A DNA stretch of 64,000 nucleotides, taken from the NCBI RefSeq assembly GCF_005877055.1, contig NZ_CP039424.1:1860001-1924000 (forward strand), given 5' to 3'. The translations under genes were made by a program, and so were the position numbers. The stretch is from Citricoccus sp. SGAir0253 (GTDB taxonomy: Bacteria > Actinomycetota > Actinomycetes > Actinomycetales > Micrococcaceae). Below the pieces are notes generated by a model that searched no databases, was not told the DNA's origin, and worked only from the letters and a program-made list of their open reading frames with translations. The first letter of the stretch is position 1. Each line of letters begins with the position of its first letter. Shown here piece by piece: positions 48,222 to 57,184 of this stretch.

Positions 48222-50558
48222 TCAGTCCTGATCGGCCCCGTGGTCCTGGGCGTGCGGGTCCGGAGCCTCACGGATCTCCACGGCGTCCTCGGCCGCCTCC
48301 GGGGTGGTCGCGCGCACGTCGACGGCCGCGATGTCTCCGGTCGTGGGCGGGGCGGGGGTCAGGACGGAGGCGTAGTCGTGCTCATGCGAGTAGGCCAGGA
48401 AGCCGAGGTGCGCCTCGTAGCGGTCCAGGACGTCGTCGATGACCTGCTGGCGGGACACCCCGTAGAGGTCGTAGCCCTCCGAACCGGTCTGGGCGAACAC
48501 CTCCACGCGGTAGTACACGTCGGTGGCCCGGGACATGGACCCGCGCCCCCCGAAGTTCGGCACCGGGGCCTCCACCACCTGGGCGTGGTACTGGAACGCC
48601 CGGTGGTCCGGGATGGTCACCGTGAGCCGGTGACCGGCGATCGTGGAGTCCGGGTCCGGGGTCACGTCCAGCGTCGCCACGTAGCCCTGCGCCTGGAACT
48701 CGCGCAGGACGTCCGCCAGGGCCGGCTGGACCGTGCGCTCCATGAACTGGGCGACCTGCCGCTTCGAGGGGTAGGAACGCATTCCCGCGAGACGCTGGCG
48801 CCACGACCGCTCGGGGACGTGGCCGCCGTGGGCCGCCGTCGTGGGCCGGCGCAGGACCTGGCCCTCGCGCTCGGCGCGCTCCATCCGCAGCACCTTGGAG
48901 AACGACAGCATCACCAGGTAGGCGATGACCGTGAACGGCAGGGCGAAGATGAGCGTGGCGTGCTCCATGGTGGTCACGCCCCCCGCGATCAGCATGGCGA
49001 TCGTCAGCAGCGCGGTGACCAGCGCCCAGAACACCCGCAGCCACTTGGCGCCGTCATCGGACGGGTTGGGGATGGAGGAGGAGAAGTTCGCCATCACCAT
49101 GGCACCCGAGTTGGCGCTCGTGAGGTAGAACAGCAGTCCGGACAGCGTGGCCAGGCCGATCAGGAAGGCCGCGCCGGGAAACATCTCCAACAGGGCGTAC
49201 CAGCCCCGTTCGGGACTGTCGATCGCCAGCCGGGCGAAGTCCGTGTTCCCGTTGAACACCTGCCACAGGGCCGAGTTCCCGAAGATGGACACGATGAGGA
49301 AGTCGCACAGCACCGGGGCGGTGATCGCGGCGATGACGAACTCCCGGAGCGTCCGCCCGCGGGAGATGCGGGCCAGGAACAAGCCGACGAAGGGCCCCCA
49401 GGCGAGCCAGAAGGCCCAGAAGAAGAGGGTCTGCCCGGCCATCCAGGCGGCGCCGTCCGATTCGTAGGCGAAGGTCTGCAGCGTCCGCTCGGGCAGCGTG
49501 AAGACGAAGCGCCCGATGTTCTGGACGATCCCGTTCAGCAGGAACGAGCCCTGGCCGGTGACGAGGATGTACAGCAGCATGGCGGCCGCGGACCAGATGT
49601 TCAGCTCGGAGATCCATCGGATGCCCTTGTCCACGCCGGAGGTGGACGCCGCCACGGTGAGCACCACGGCCACCAGCACCAGGGCGATCTGCAGGGCCAG
49701 TCCCTCCGGCAGGCCGAAGATCCACGCGAAGCCGATGTTCAGCAGCACCACGCCGATGCCCATGGACGTGGCCACGCCGAACATGGTCCCGAGCAGGGTG
49801 ACCACGTCGATGGCATCGCCCACTCCGCCCTTCACGCGCTTGCCGAGCAACGGGTAGAGGGCGGCCCGGATGGACAGGGGCATGCCCCAGCGGTACGCGA
49901 AGTAGCCCATGGCCATGCCCAGCAGCGCGTACATGGACCAGCCGGCGATGCCGTAGTGGAACATGGTCCACACGACCGCGTCCTGGGCGGCCTCGGGGGT
50001 CCCGCCCTCACCGGCCGGGGGCTGGAGGTAGTGCTGGATCGGTCCCGTGACCGAGTAGAAGAGCATGTCGATGCCCACGCCGGCGGCGAACAGCATGGCG
50101 ACCCAGGTGAACAGCTTGTACTGGGGGCGGGAGTGGTCCGGCCCGAGGCGTACGCCGCCCTCCTTGGACAGGGCCACCCACAGGACGAAGACGATCACGG
50201 CGACGACGGTGACGACGTAGTACCAGCCGAGGTTCGTGGAGATCCAACCGACGACGGACTGCATGACCGCCGAGGCGTTCCCGGGCAGGAGCATCGCCCA
50301 GAGGGAGAACAGGATGATGATGGCGGAGGAGATCGCCAGGACCCGCCAGTTCACCCGGGGGCGGTCGTCGATATTGATCTCGGCCGGACCGCGGACGAGT
50401 TCGCTGCTGGTGACCGGGGCGCGCAGTTCCTCCTCACGGCTCTGCCGCTGCCTTCGGCGGTCGACCGCCGGGTCGGTACCCCCCAGGCGGGTGCGCTCGA
50501 GGGAGGACTCGGTGGATGGTCGGCGCGGTGCCGATGAAGTGCCGTCTGCGTCGGACAC
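48222..50558 (-). CDS. BCCT-family transporter, BetT type with long C-terminal domain
   Basis: 778 residues. A hydrophilic N-terminus of 70 residues, twelve membrane segments with the trimethylammonium-binding GWSMYALLGMAMGYFAYR and LFFWAFWLAWGPFVGLFLAR, then a cytoplasmic C-terminal domain of about 200 residues. BetT-type choline transporters have such long C-terminal domains that sense osmolarity, so uptake of choline, betaine or a similar solute is likely. Choline oxidation genes are not adjacent. The last 40 residues are strongly acidic. Convergent with the TM2 gene, 35 bases between stops. Confidence 0.88.
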   Translation of the reverse strand: MSDADGTSSAPRRPSTESSLERTRLGGTDPAVDRRRQRQSREEELRAPVTSSELVRGPAEINIDDRPRVNWRVLAISSAIIILFSLWAMLLPGNASAVMQSVVGWISTNLGWYYVVTVVAVIVFVLWVALSKEGGVRLGPDHSRPQYKLFTWVAMLFAAGVGIDMLFYSVTGPIQHYLQPPAGEGGTPEAAQDAVVWTMFHYGIAGWSMYALLGMAMGYFAYRWGMPLSIRAALYPLLGKRVKGGVGDAIDVVTLLGTMFGVATSMGIGVVLLNIGFAWIFGLPEGLALQIALVLVAVVLTVAASTSGVDKGIRWISELNIWSAAAMLLYILVTGQGSFLLNGIVQNIGRFVFTLPERTLQTFAYESDGAAWMAGQTLFFWAFWLAWGPFVGLFLARISRGRTLREFVIAAITAPVLCDFLIVSIFGNSALWQVFNGNTDFARLAIDSPERGWYALLEMFPGAAFLIGLATLSGLLFYLTSANSGAMVMANFSSSIPNPSDDGAKWLRVFWALVTALLTIAMLIAGGVTTMEHATLIFALPFTVIAYLVMLSFSKVLRMERAEREGQVLRRPTTAAHGGHVPERSWRQRLAGMRSYPSKRQVAQFMERTVQPALADVLREFQAQGYVATLDVTPDPDSTIAGHRLTVTIPDHRAFQYHAQVVEAPVPNFGGRGSMSRATDVYYRVEVFAQTGSEGYDLYGVSRQQVIDDVLDRYEAHLGFLAYSHEHDYASVLTPAPPTTGDIAAVDVRATTPEAAEDAVEIREAPDPHAQDHGADQD

Positions 50559-50626
50559 GGGGGTGCTCCTCTGCTGGGGTACGGGAATGATGCAACATCA
50601 CCCGGCCACCCGGAACCGCCAGGGTT

Positions 50627-50642
50627 CCCGGCGCACGCCGGG
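50627..50642 (-). terminator. Short hairpin after the IclR gene
   Basis: CCCGGCG-CA-CGCCGGG, 115 bases past the IclR stop and 69 bases upstream of the BCCT start; a weak terminator or leader hairpin. Confidence 0.4.
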
Positions 50643-50756
50643 CGTCCGGGCCGGCGGAATGCAGCCGGCGCATCCTGACTCTATCCCCGCTCCCGTGACG
50701 TGGCGCCGGCCGAGGTCACGTCCGGGGCGGCCGCGCGGGGCGCGGACCGGCAGTGG

Positions 50757-51578
50757 CTACCGGGCGGCGAGGAAGTCCGCCAGGTCCGCCTCGAGCGCGG
50801 CCCGGGCGCGCGTCACCTCGGCCACGAGGCCGTCGTCGAGCGCCTGGCGGAAGCGCTGCTGCGGGACCGCCACGCTGATCCCGGCCACGACGGCTCCGGA
50901 GCCGTCCCTGACGGCCATCCCGACCGCGCTGATCCCCTCCTCGGTGCCCTCGTCGTTCGTGGCGTAGCCGCGGATGCGCACCGCGTCGAGCTCCACGGAT
51001 AGCCGGGCGTGCCCGCGCGCGTCGAAGGCGTGGCCCTCCTGCTCGGCGCGGCGCCGGTAGGCCCGCTCGACCTCGGCCGGGTCCATGCCCGCCAGCAGCG
51101 CCTTGCCGCCCGAGGCCCCGGAGGCCGGCAGCACCACGCCCTGCCGGTCGCCCACGCGCACGGGGCGCTCGCCCTCAACGGAGGCCAGGAAGCGCACGTC
51201 CGTGCCGGCCAGCACCAGCAGGTTGGACGTCTCCCCCGTCCGTTCCGCCAGGGCCTCGAGATGCGGGTGGGCCAGGCGCCGCAGCTCCACCGTCCACGCC
51301 ACCCCGGCCGGCGGCAGGCCCATGGCGGGCCCGGGCACGTAGCGGCGGGCATGGTCCTGCACGGCGTAGCCGCGGTACACGAGCATCGCCATCAGCCGGT
51401 GGGCCGTGGAGACGGAGACGCCGAGCAGGTCGGCGGCCACGCTCAGGCGCACCCGGCCGTAGTCGCGGACCATCTCCATGAGGGCCAGCGCATGGTCCAC
51501 GGAGTCGATGGGGTACTTCGGCTTCTGCCGCAGGGGGGTGTTTTTCTGCACGGTAGAACAGTCTGGCATTTCAAGCAT
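50757..51578 (-). CDS. IclR-family transcriptional regulator
   Basis: 273 residues. N-terminal winged helix: YPIDSVDHALALMEMVRDYG, VSVSTAHRLMAMLVYRGYAV (recognition helix near residue 55). C-terminal effector domain with HPHLEALAERTGETSNLLVL, PASGASGGKALLAGMDPAEV, and GISAVGMAVRDGSGAVVAGI. It probably controls the divergent MFS gene 22 bases away, responding to an aromatic acid. The ATG at 51578 has GAGG about 9 bases upstream; a GTG at 51551 is an alternative without such a site. Confidence 0.88.
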   Translation of the reverse strand: MLEMPDCSTVQKNTPLRQKPKYPIDSVDHALALMEMVRDYGRVRLSVAADLLGVSVSTAHRLMAMLVYRGYAVQDHARRYVPGPAMGLPPAGVAWTVELRRLAHPHLEALAERTGETSNLLVLAGTDVRFLASVEGERPVRVGDRQGVVLPASGASGGKALLAGMDPAEVERAYRRRAEQEGHAFDARGHARLSVELDAVRIRGYATNDEGTEEGISAVGMAVRDGSGAVVAGISVAVPQQRFRQALDDGLVAEVTRARAALEADLADFLAAR

Positions 51579-51600
51579 TGCCTACCTCACAGTTGTCGCT

Positions 51601-52941
51601 ATGATCCAGCACACTTCCGAGCCGTCGTCCGCCCCCGGGCGACCGGCATCCTCCTCCACGGCACCGGCGGGAACCGGTCCGCTCACGCGCCGGCAGGCGA
51701 TGATGGCCGTCATCGTCTGCTGGCTCCTCGTCGTCTTCGACGGCTACGACCTGATCGTCTTCGGCACCGTCCAGACCTCCCTGCTCCAGGACACCGACTG
51801 GGGCCTGACGGACGCCGGCCTCGGCGTGGTCGGCTCCATGGCCTTCGTGGGCATGATGCTCGGCGCCCTGTTCGCCGGCCGCCTCGCCGACGCCCTGGGC
51901 CGGCGCCGCACCATCCTGGCCTGCGCGGTCACCTTCTCGGTCTTCACGATCCTGTGCGCCTTCGCGCCGAGCGCCTGGGTCTTCGGCGCGTTCCGCCTCG
52001 TGGCCGGCATCGGCCTGGGCGGTCTCGTCCCCTCGGCCAACGCGATGGTGGCCGAGCTGGTCCCCGCCCGCTGGCGCTCCTCGATCGCCACCCTGATGAT
52101 GTCCGGCGTGCCGATCGGCGGCACCCTGGCCGCCCTCATCGGCATCCCCGTGATCCCGGCCTTCGGCTGGCCCGCCATGTTCCTCGTGGCCCTCCTGGCG
52201 CTCGTCGTGGTGGTCCCGCTCGGCTTCGCCTTCCTGCCGGAGACCCTGGCCTCGGAGCAGCGGTCCTCCCGCGCCCCCGCCCGGGGCGCCGGGGACGCCG
52301 AGCCCCGGCGCGCCGGCGGCTTCGCCGGGCTGCTGCGCCCGCCGTACCTGCTGGTGTCCGTCATGTTCGCCCTGGCCACGCTGGCCACCCTGTTCGCCTG
52401 GTACGGGCTGGGCACCTGGCTGCCGCGGGCGATGGAGTCCCTCGGCTACGACCTGGGCTCGGCGCTGACCTTCGCCCTCTCCCTGAACATCGGCGCCGTC
52501 GTGGGCTCGGTCGTCACGGCCTGGGCCGGGGACCGCTACGGCAGCGTGAAGGCCGGCGTGGTCGCGGCCGCCCTGGCCGGCGTGGCCCTGCTCGCCCTGC
52601 TGCTCTCCCCGCCGGTGTGGCTCGTCTACGTGATCCTCATGGTGGCCGGCGTGGGCACCCACGGCACCCAGTGCCTGATCATCGCCGCCGTCAGCAACCA
52701 CTACCCTGGCTACCTGCGCGGCACCGCCCTGGGCTGGGCGCTCGGCGTGGGCCGCCTGGGCGCCGTGACCGCCCCGCTCGTGGCCGGCTTCCTGCTCAAC
52801 AACGGCTACGGCGCGGGCTCGCTGTTCGTGGCGTTCGGCATCGCCGCCGTGGCGGCCGCCGTCCTGCAGGTGATCATCATCGCCCAGGGCCACGGTGGGC
52901 GCAGCACCGACCGCGGCGTGGCGGCCCCGGCCGCCTCCTGA
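51601..52941 (+). CDS. MFS aromatic acid:H+ symporter (AAHS), second copy
   Basis: 446 residues, twelve membrane segments. First segment has LLVVFDGYDLIVFGTVQTSL with the essential Asp, loop 2-3 has GRLADALGRRR. Similar in type to the transporter at 12343 but clearly a separate gene. Divergent from the IclR regulator with only 22 bases between the ATGs. No ribosome site precedes the start; CACAGT lies 7 bases before it, so a leaderless transcript is likely. Substrate is unknown; no ring-cleavage genes are adjacent. Confidence 0.87.
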   Translation: MIQHTSEPSSAPGRPASSSTAPAGTGPLTRRQAMMAVIVCWLLVVFDGYDLIVFGTVQTSLLQDTDWGLTDAGLGVVGSMAFVGMMLGALFAGRLADALGRRRTILACAVTFSVFTILCAFAPSAWVFGAFRLVAGIGLGGLVPSANAMVAELVPARWRSSIATLMMSGVPIGGTLAALIGIPVIPAFGWPAMFLVALLALVVVVPLGFAFLPETLASEQRSSRAPARGAGDAEPRRAGGFAGLLRPPYLLVSVMFALATLATLFAWYGLGTWLPRAMESLGYDLGSALTFALSLNIGAVVGSVVTAWAGDRYGSVKAGVVAAALAGVALLALLLSPPVWLVYVILMVAGVGTHGTQCLIIAAVSNHYPGYLRGTALGWALGVGRLGAVTAPLVAGFLLNNGYGAGSLFVAFGIAAVAAAVLQVIIIAQGHGGRSTDRGVAAPAAS

Positions 52942-53004
52942 GCCTCCCCCCTGGCCCCGGCACCTGGCCGGAGGCCCCGCCCGCGGGACCGCCGCCCCCT
53001 CCCC

Positions 53005-53038
53005 CAGCGCCCGGCCGGATCCCTCCGGCCGGGCGCTG
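53005..53038. terminator. Bidirectional terminator between AAHS transporter and rnz
   Basis: Perfect 15-bp stem (CAGCGCCCGGCCGGA and complement) with loop TCCC, 64 bases after the transporter stop and 67 bases after the rnz stop on the other strand. Confidence 0.75.
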
Positions 53039-53104
53039 TCGCGTCTCGCGGAGGACGCCGGCCGCCGGCCACGGTGGTCCGGCGGGGTCCCGCCCGGGGG
53101 CCGG

Positions 53105-54088
53105 TCAGCCGGTCCCGCCCGGGGGCGGCGCCGGGCCATCGGACGGCGCTCCCGGACGGTCCGGACGGTCCGGGCGGTCCGGGTGGACCCGGCCCGCGGG
53201 GCCGCGCACCCGGCGGCGCGGCAGGCGGAAGCGGTCCAGGTCCCGGGCGGCCACGACGTCGGCGCCGCCGGCCCGCGCGAGGGCCTCGAGGCGCAACGGC
53301 TCGACGTCCTGGTACCGCGAGGAGAAGTGGGTGAGCACCAGCCGCCGCGCCCCGCCGGCGGCGGCGAGGTCCCCGGCCTGGCCGGCGGTGAGGTGCCGGT
53401 AGCCGCGGGCCAGCGCGGCCTCGGCCTCGGCGTAGGTGCACTCGGCCACCAGCAGGTCGGCACCCTCGGCCAGCTCCTCGGCGCCCGGGCACGGCGCCGT
53501 GTCCATGACGAGGGCGAAGCGCTGGCCGGGCCGGGACACGCTGACCGCGGCCACGTCCACCCCACGCAGGCTCCCCTCCCGCACCAGGCGGCCCACGTCC
53601 GGGCCGCGGATACCGGCGCGCTCGAGCAGCTCCGGCACCAGGGTGAGGCCCGCGGGCTCGGCGAGCCGGTAGCCGTAGGTCTCCACCCGGTGGTGCAGGG
53701 GGCGCACCTCCAGGCCCGGTGCCACCGGGCCTGCCCGGCCGTGCGGGTGCCGGCGCAGGTCCAGGTGGCCGGTGACCACGGAGACCAGCGCCCGGACCAC
53801 ATCCTCGCCGGAGGCCGGATAGTGCAGGTGGACGGGGTGCTCCACGCGGTCCAGCGCCAGGCGGGACAGCACGCCGGGCAGCCCGAAGCAGTGGTCGCCG
53901 TGGACGTGGGTCAGGCAGATGCGGTGGATCCGGCTCGCCGGGACCCCGGCGTGGATCAGTTGCCGCTGGGTGCCCTCGCCGGGGTCGAAGAGCAGGGCCT
54001 CGCCGTCCCACAGCAGCAGGTAGCCGTTGTGGTTCCGCTCCCGGGTGGGCACCTGCGAGGACGTGCCGAGGACCACCAGTTCGCGCAT
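53105..54088 (-). CDS. rnz: Ribonuclease Z (tRNA 3'-processing)
   Basis: 327 residues. Metallo-beta-lactamase fold starting MRELVVLGTSSQVPTRERNH, metal ligands in ICLTHVHGDHCFGLPG (HxHxDH), ALVMDTAPCPGAEEL (Asp), LLVAECTY and LVLTHFSSRY (late His). It cuts the 3' trailer of tRNA precursors. The family's exosite arm is between residues 150 and 200. The C-terminal 35 residues are Pro/Asp-rich and not conserved. Confidence 0.9.
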   Translation of the reverse strand: MRELVVLGTSSQVPTRERNHNGYLLLWDGEALLFDPGEGTQRQLIHAGVPASRIHRICLTHVHGDHCFGLPGVLSRLALDRVEHPVHLHYPASGEDVVRALVSVVTGHLDLRRHPHGRAGPVAPGLEVRPLHHRVETYGYRLAEPAGLTLVPELLERAGIRGPDVGRLVREGSLRGVDVAAVSVSRPGQRFALVMDTAPCPGAEELAEGADLLVAECTYAEAEAALARGYRHLTAGQAGDLAAAGGARRLVLTHFSSRYQDVEPLRLEALARAGGADVVAARDLDRFRLPRRRVRGPAGRVHPDRPDRPDRPGAPSDGPAPPPGGTG

Positions 54089-54176
54089 GGACCCGAGGCT
54101 CCCACCGACGGCGTCGCGACGGAAGGCCTCCGCGCTGGCCCACGCCCACCCCCACGCGGGCCGGGCGCGCTCCGGG

Positions 54177-55040
54177 CTAGACGACCGGGCCGTGCAGCTC
54201 GCGGTGCAGGCGCTCCATCTTGCCGTCCAGCTCGGCGGCCGTCAGGGCGGCGTCGTGGAGCTCGCGGAGGATCCGGTCGGGGACCTTCGCGTCGTACTTG
54301 TAGTAGATCTTGTGCTCGAGGCTGGCCCAGAAGTCCATGGCGATGGTGCGGAACTGCACCTCGATGTGGACGTCGATCCGTCCGGTGGACAGGAAGACGG
54401 GTACCTGCAGGATGGCGTGCAGGCTCTTGTAGCCGTTGGGCTTGGGCTCGGCGATGTAGTCCTTGACGTGCACCAGTTCGACGTCGTCCTGCTCGGTGAG
54501 CAGGTCGAACATGCGGTAGGTGTCCTCCACGAAGCTGCAGGTCACGCGCGCCCCGGCGATGTCCGTGATCTCGGTGCGGATCCGGTCCATGTCCGGCAGC
54601 AGGCCCTTGCGGGTGGCCTTGGCCAGCAGGCTCTCGGCCGTCTTCACCCGGGAGGAGACGTGCTCGATGGGGTTGTAGTCATGCAGGTGCATGAACTCCT
54701 CGCGCAGGATGGCGATCTTCGTCTCGATCTCCCGCAGGCCGAACTCGTGCTCCAGCAGCATCTGCTGGATGTCCTGGCGCAGCCGGACGAGCTCCTCGGG
54801 GGTGAACGTCAGCGGCCCGCTGCCGGTCTGCACGGTGAGCCCGCCCGAGCTCGCGGAGTGCGGCCGCGTCTCCAGCGCCGTGCCCGCGGGCGGCGCGTCC
54901 AGCGACGGCAGGGTGCCCTCGAGGGGCGCGGCGTCCAGGGCCGAGGTGGGGTCGAGGGCCACGGCGGTGTCGAGCGGCGGAGGGGTCGCCACGGCTGGAG
55001 CGGTGCCCTCGGGGTCGGAGGGGTCCTGGTCGAGGGGCAC
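54177..55040 (-). CDS. Small alarmone synthetase (RelA/SpoT synthetase domain only)
   Basis: 287 residues. After a Pro/Ala-rich, probably disordered N-terminal 80 residues, the synthetase domain shows VKTAESLLAKATRKGLLPDM, ITDIAGARVTCSFVEDTY, VKDYIAEPKPNGYKSLHAIL, and IEVQFRTIAMDFWASLEHKI. No HD hydrolase, TGS or ACT domain, so it makes but does not degrade (p)ppGpp. GTG start at 55040 selected because GGAAG lies 5 bases upstream. Single gene. Confidence 0.88.
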   Translation of the reverse strand: MPLDQDPSDPEGTAPAVATPPPLDTAVALDPTSALDAAPLEGTLPSLDAPPAGTALETRPHSASSGGLTVQTGSGPLTFTPEELVRLRQDIQQMLLEHEFGLREIETKIAILREEFMHLHDYNPIEHVSSRVKTAESLLAKATRKGLLPDMDRIRTEITDIAGARVTCSFVEDTYRMFDLLTEQDDVELVHVKDYIAEPKPNGYKSLHAILQVPVFLSTGRIDVHIEVQFRTIAMDFWASLEHKIYYKYDAKVPDRILRELHDAALTAAELDGKMERLHRELHGPVV

Positions 55041-55110
55041 GGTGCTTCCTGTCTGTCGTGGGCCGCTCCAGCCTAGCGGCACCGACTGGGGAGACCCTGG
55101 AGGACCGAGG

Positions 55111-56607
55111 TCAGGACGCGGTGGCCTTCATCTCCTCGTAGGCGTCGAGGGCGTGCCGGCGAGACTGCTTGAGGTCCACGATCGGCTCCGGGTACCCGCT
55201 GAGCGGCTCGAGGGCCTCGGGCAACCACCGGCGGACGTAGGCGCCGTCCGGGTCGAAGCGCTCGCGCTGGGTCTCGGGGTTGAACACCCGGAAGTACGGG
55301 GCGGCGTCCGCCCCGCAGCCGGCCACCCACTGCCAGGACACCGGGTTGTTGGCCTCGTCCGCGTCCACGAGGGTGTCCCAGAACCACTGCTCCCCGTCCC
55401 ACCACGGGTGCAGCAGGTTCTTGGCCAGGAAACTGCCGACCACGAGCCGGACCCGGTTGTGCATCCACCCGGACTGCCAGAGCTGGCGCAGGCCCGCGTC
55501 GACGAGGGGCACCCCGGTCCGCCCGCGCTGCCAGGCCCGCAGCGCGCCGTCGTCGGGCTCCCAGGGGAAGGAGCGGAACTCGGGGCGCAGCGGCTCGCGC
55601 TCCAGCGGCGGGCAGTGGTAGGTGAGGTGCCAGGAGAACTCGCGCCAGTAGAGCTGGCGGACCCACGCCCGCCGGCCCTCGTGGTCCGGGGCGGCGGTGC
55701 GCGGGTCCGTGGTGACGGCGTGGACGAGCTGGCGCGGGGAGAGCTCACCGAAGCGCAGCCGGGGCGAGAGCCGGGAGGTGCCGTGCTCGTCCGCGGGCCG
55801 GTCGCGGCCGTCCGCGTAGCCGTCCACGGTCCCGGCCACCTCGTCCAGTGCCGCCTCGGCCGCCGCGCAGCCGGGCTCCCAGTGCCGGGCGATGGTCTCC
55901 TCCCACCAGCGCGGCGTGTCCGCCGCCGCGGTGGCCCCGGAGCCGGTCCCGGTGCCGTCCAGCAGGCCCAGCCCCGCCAGCGGGAGCACGACGCCGGCCT
56001 CCTCCAGTTCCGTGATCCGCCCGCCGAGGCCGGGGGCGTCCCGGTCCGGGTCCTGTTGGGCCGGGGCGGCCAGCGGTGCGCCCACCGGCAGCTCCGCCGC
56101 GGCCTTCCAGAAGGGGGTGAAGACCCTGTAGTGGCTCCCCGAGCCGGTGGCGACCTCCCACGGCTCCACGAGCAGCGAGCCCGGGTGGCTGTGCACCTCG
56201 AGCCCCGCGCCGCGCAGCGCGTCCTTGAGCGCCTCGTCCAGCGCGCGCGAGGCCGGCGCGTACCGCCGGCTCCACCGCACGGCCGTGGCGCCCAGGCCCT
56301 CCGCCACGGCCGGCAGCACGCGGGCGGCCGGCCCGGCGGCGAACAGCAGCGGGATGCCGAGCCCGTCCAGCCCGGCGGCCAGCGCCTCGAGGGAACGGTG
56401 CGCCCACCAGCGGGCGGCCCCGCCGAGGGGCCGGGGGCCGCGCCCCTCGGCGTCGCGCTCCTCGCGGATCCAGAGCCCGACGACGGCGCCGGCCTCGCGC
56501 GCGGCCACCAGGGCCGGGTGGTCGGTCACCCGCAGGTCGTCCCGGAACCACAGGACGGTGAGCGGGGCGGGGGCGGAGGTGCCGGAGGTCTCGGGGGTGT
56601 CGGGCAT
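55111..56607 (-). CDS. phr: Deoxyribodipyrimidine photolyase
   Basis: 498 residues. N-terminal photolyase alpha/beta domain (TVLWFRDDLRVTDHPALVAA), C-terminal FAD domain with [52 protein letters not shown] and the hallmark CGADAAPYFRVFNPETQRER. It repairs pyrimidine dimers with blue light. TACGCT ends 6 bases before the ATG, a leaderless promoter. An insertion of about 40 residues near 190-230 is Gly/Asp-rich. Confidence 0.93.
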   Translation of the reverse strand: MPDTPETSGTSAPAPLTVLWFRDDLRVTDHPALVAAREAGAVVGLWIREERDAEGRGPRPLGGAARWWAHRSLEALAAGLDGLGIPLLFAAGPAARVLPAVAEGLGATAVRWSRRYAPASRALDEALKDALRGAGLEVHSHPGSLLVEPWEVATGSGSHYRVFTPFWKAAAELPVGAPLAAPAQQDPDRDAPGLGGRITELEEAGVVLPLAGLGLLDGTGTGSGATAAADTPRWWEETIARHWEPGCAAAEAALDEVAGTVDGYADGRDRPADEHGTSRLSPRLRFGELSPRQLVHAVTTDPRTAAPDHEGRRAWVRQLYWREFSWHLTYHCPPLEREPLRPEFRSFPWEPDDGALRAWQRGRTGVPLVDAGLRQLWQSGWMHNRVRLVVGSFLAKNLLHPWWDGEQWFWDTLVDADEANNPVSWQWVAGCGADAAPYFRVFNPETQRERFDPDGAYVRRWLPEALEPLSGYPEPIVDLKQSRRHALDAYEEMKATAS

Positions 56608-56613
56608 GGGGCC

Positions 56614-56619
56614 AGCGTA
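56614..56619 (-). promoter_or_regulatory. -10 hexamer of phr, leaderless start
   Basis: TACGCT on the minus strand, six bases before the ATG at 56607. Confidence 0.5.
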
Positions 56620-56641
56620 CGGCGCCCGACCACGGCGCGGG

Positions 56642-57118
56642 TCAGCGGGCCTCGAGCACCGCCTTGAGCCGGTCCAGGTCCCTCCGGTTCTCGCGGCGCA
56701 TCATCCGCGCCAGGACGGGGGCGAGCAGGCGTCCGGGACCGGAGGGGCCGCCGTCGTTGCGCAGCTCCATGACCGTCGCCGCCACCGGGGCGCCCGGTCC
56801 GCTGGGGCCGCCGGGGGCGGCGGGGGCGGCGGCGTCGCGGAACCGGTAGGTGGTGCGCATGGGGAAGGGGCCGTCGTCGGTGGACATCACCAGCAGCTCC
56901 CCCGGGACCAGCTCCCGGACGGCGTACTCGTACCGCAGCGTGCGGCCGGCGAAGCGCGCCTGGAAGGCCAGGCGCGAGCCCACCGCGAGGGGCCCGGCGG
57001 TCAGCACCGAGACCCGGTGGATGTTGGCGTACCAGGCCGGCACGTTCTCCGGGTCCATGGCGAAGGCCGCGACCTCGGGACGCGGCCGGTCGATGACGAC
57101 GTGGGTGGTGACGTCCAT
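56642..57118 (-). CDS. SRPBCC/polyketide-cyclase-like protein
   Basis: 158 residues. Starts MDVTTHVVIDRPRPEVAAFA followed by DPENVPAWYANIHRVSVL and a helix-grip beta sheet, ending in a long C-terminal helix. The fold binds hydrophobic ligands; no function can be assigned. CACACT lies 6 bases before the ATG. It is 35 bases from phr on the same strand. Confidence 0.75.
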   Translation of the reverse strand: MDVTTHVVIDRPRPEVAAFAMDPENVPAWYANIHRVSVLTAGPLAVGSRLAFQARFAGRTLRYEYAVRELVPGELLVMSTDDGPFPMRTTYRFRDAAAPAAPGGPSGPGAPVAATVMELRNDGGPSGPGRLLAPVLARMMRRENRRDLDRLKAVLEAR

Positions 57119-57141
57119 GCCGCCAGTGTGCCACGCGCTCG

Positions 57142-57180
57142 CGGCCCGTCCCCGCGGCGGTGGGAGGCGGGGACGGGCCG
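57142..57180 (-). terminator. Hairpin after the first phoD gene
   Basis: CGGCCCGTCCCCGC and its exact complement with an 11-base loop, 5 bases past the phosphatase stop on the minus strand. Confidence 0.7.
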
Positions 57181-57184
57181 GGGG

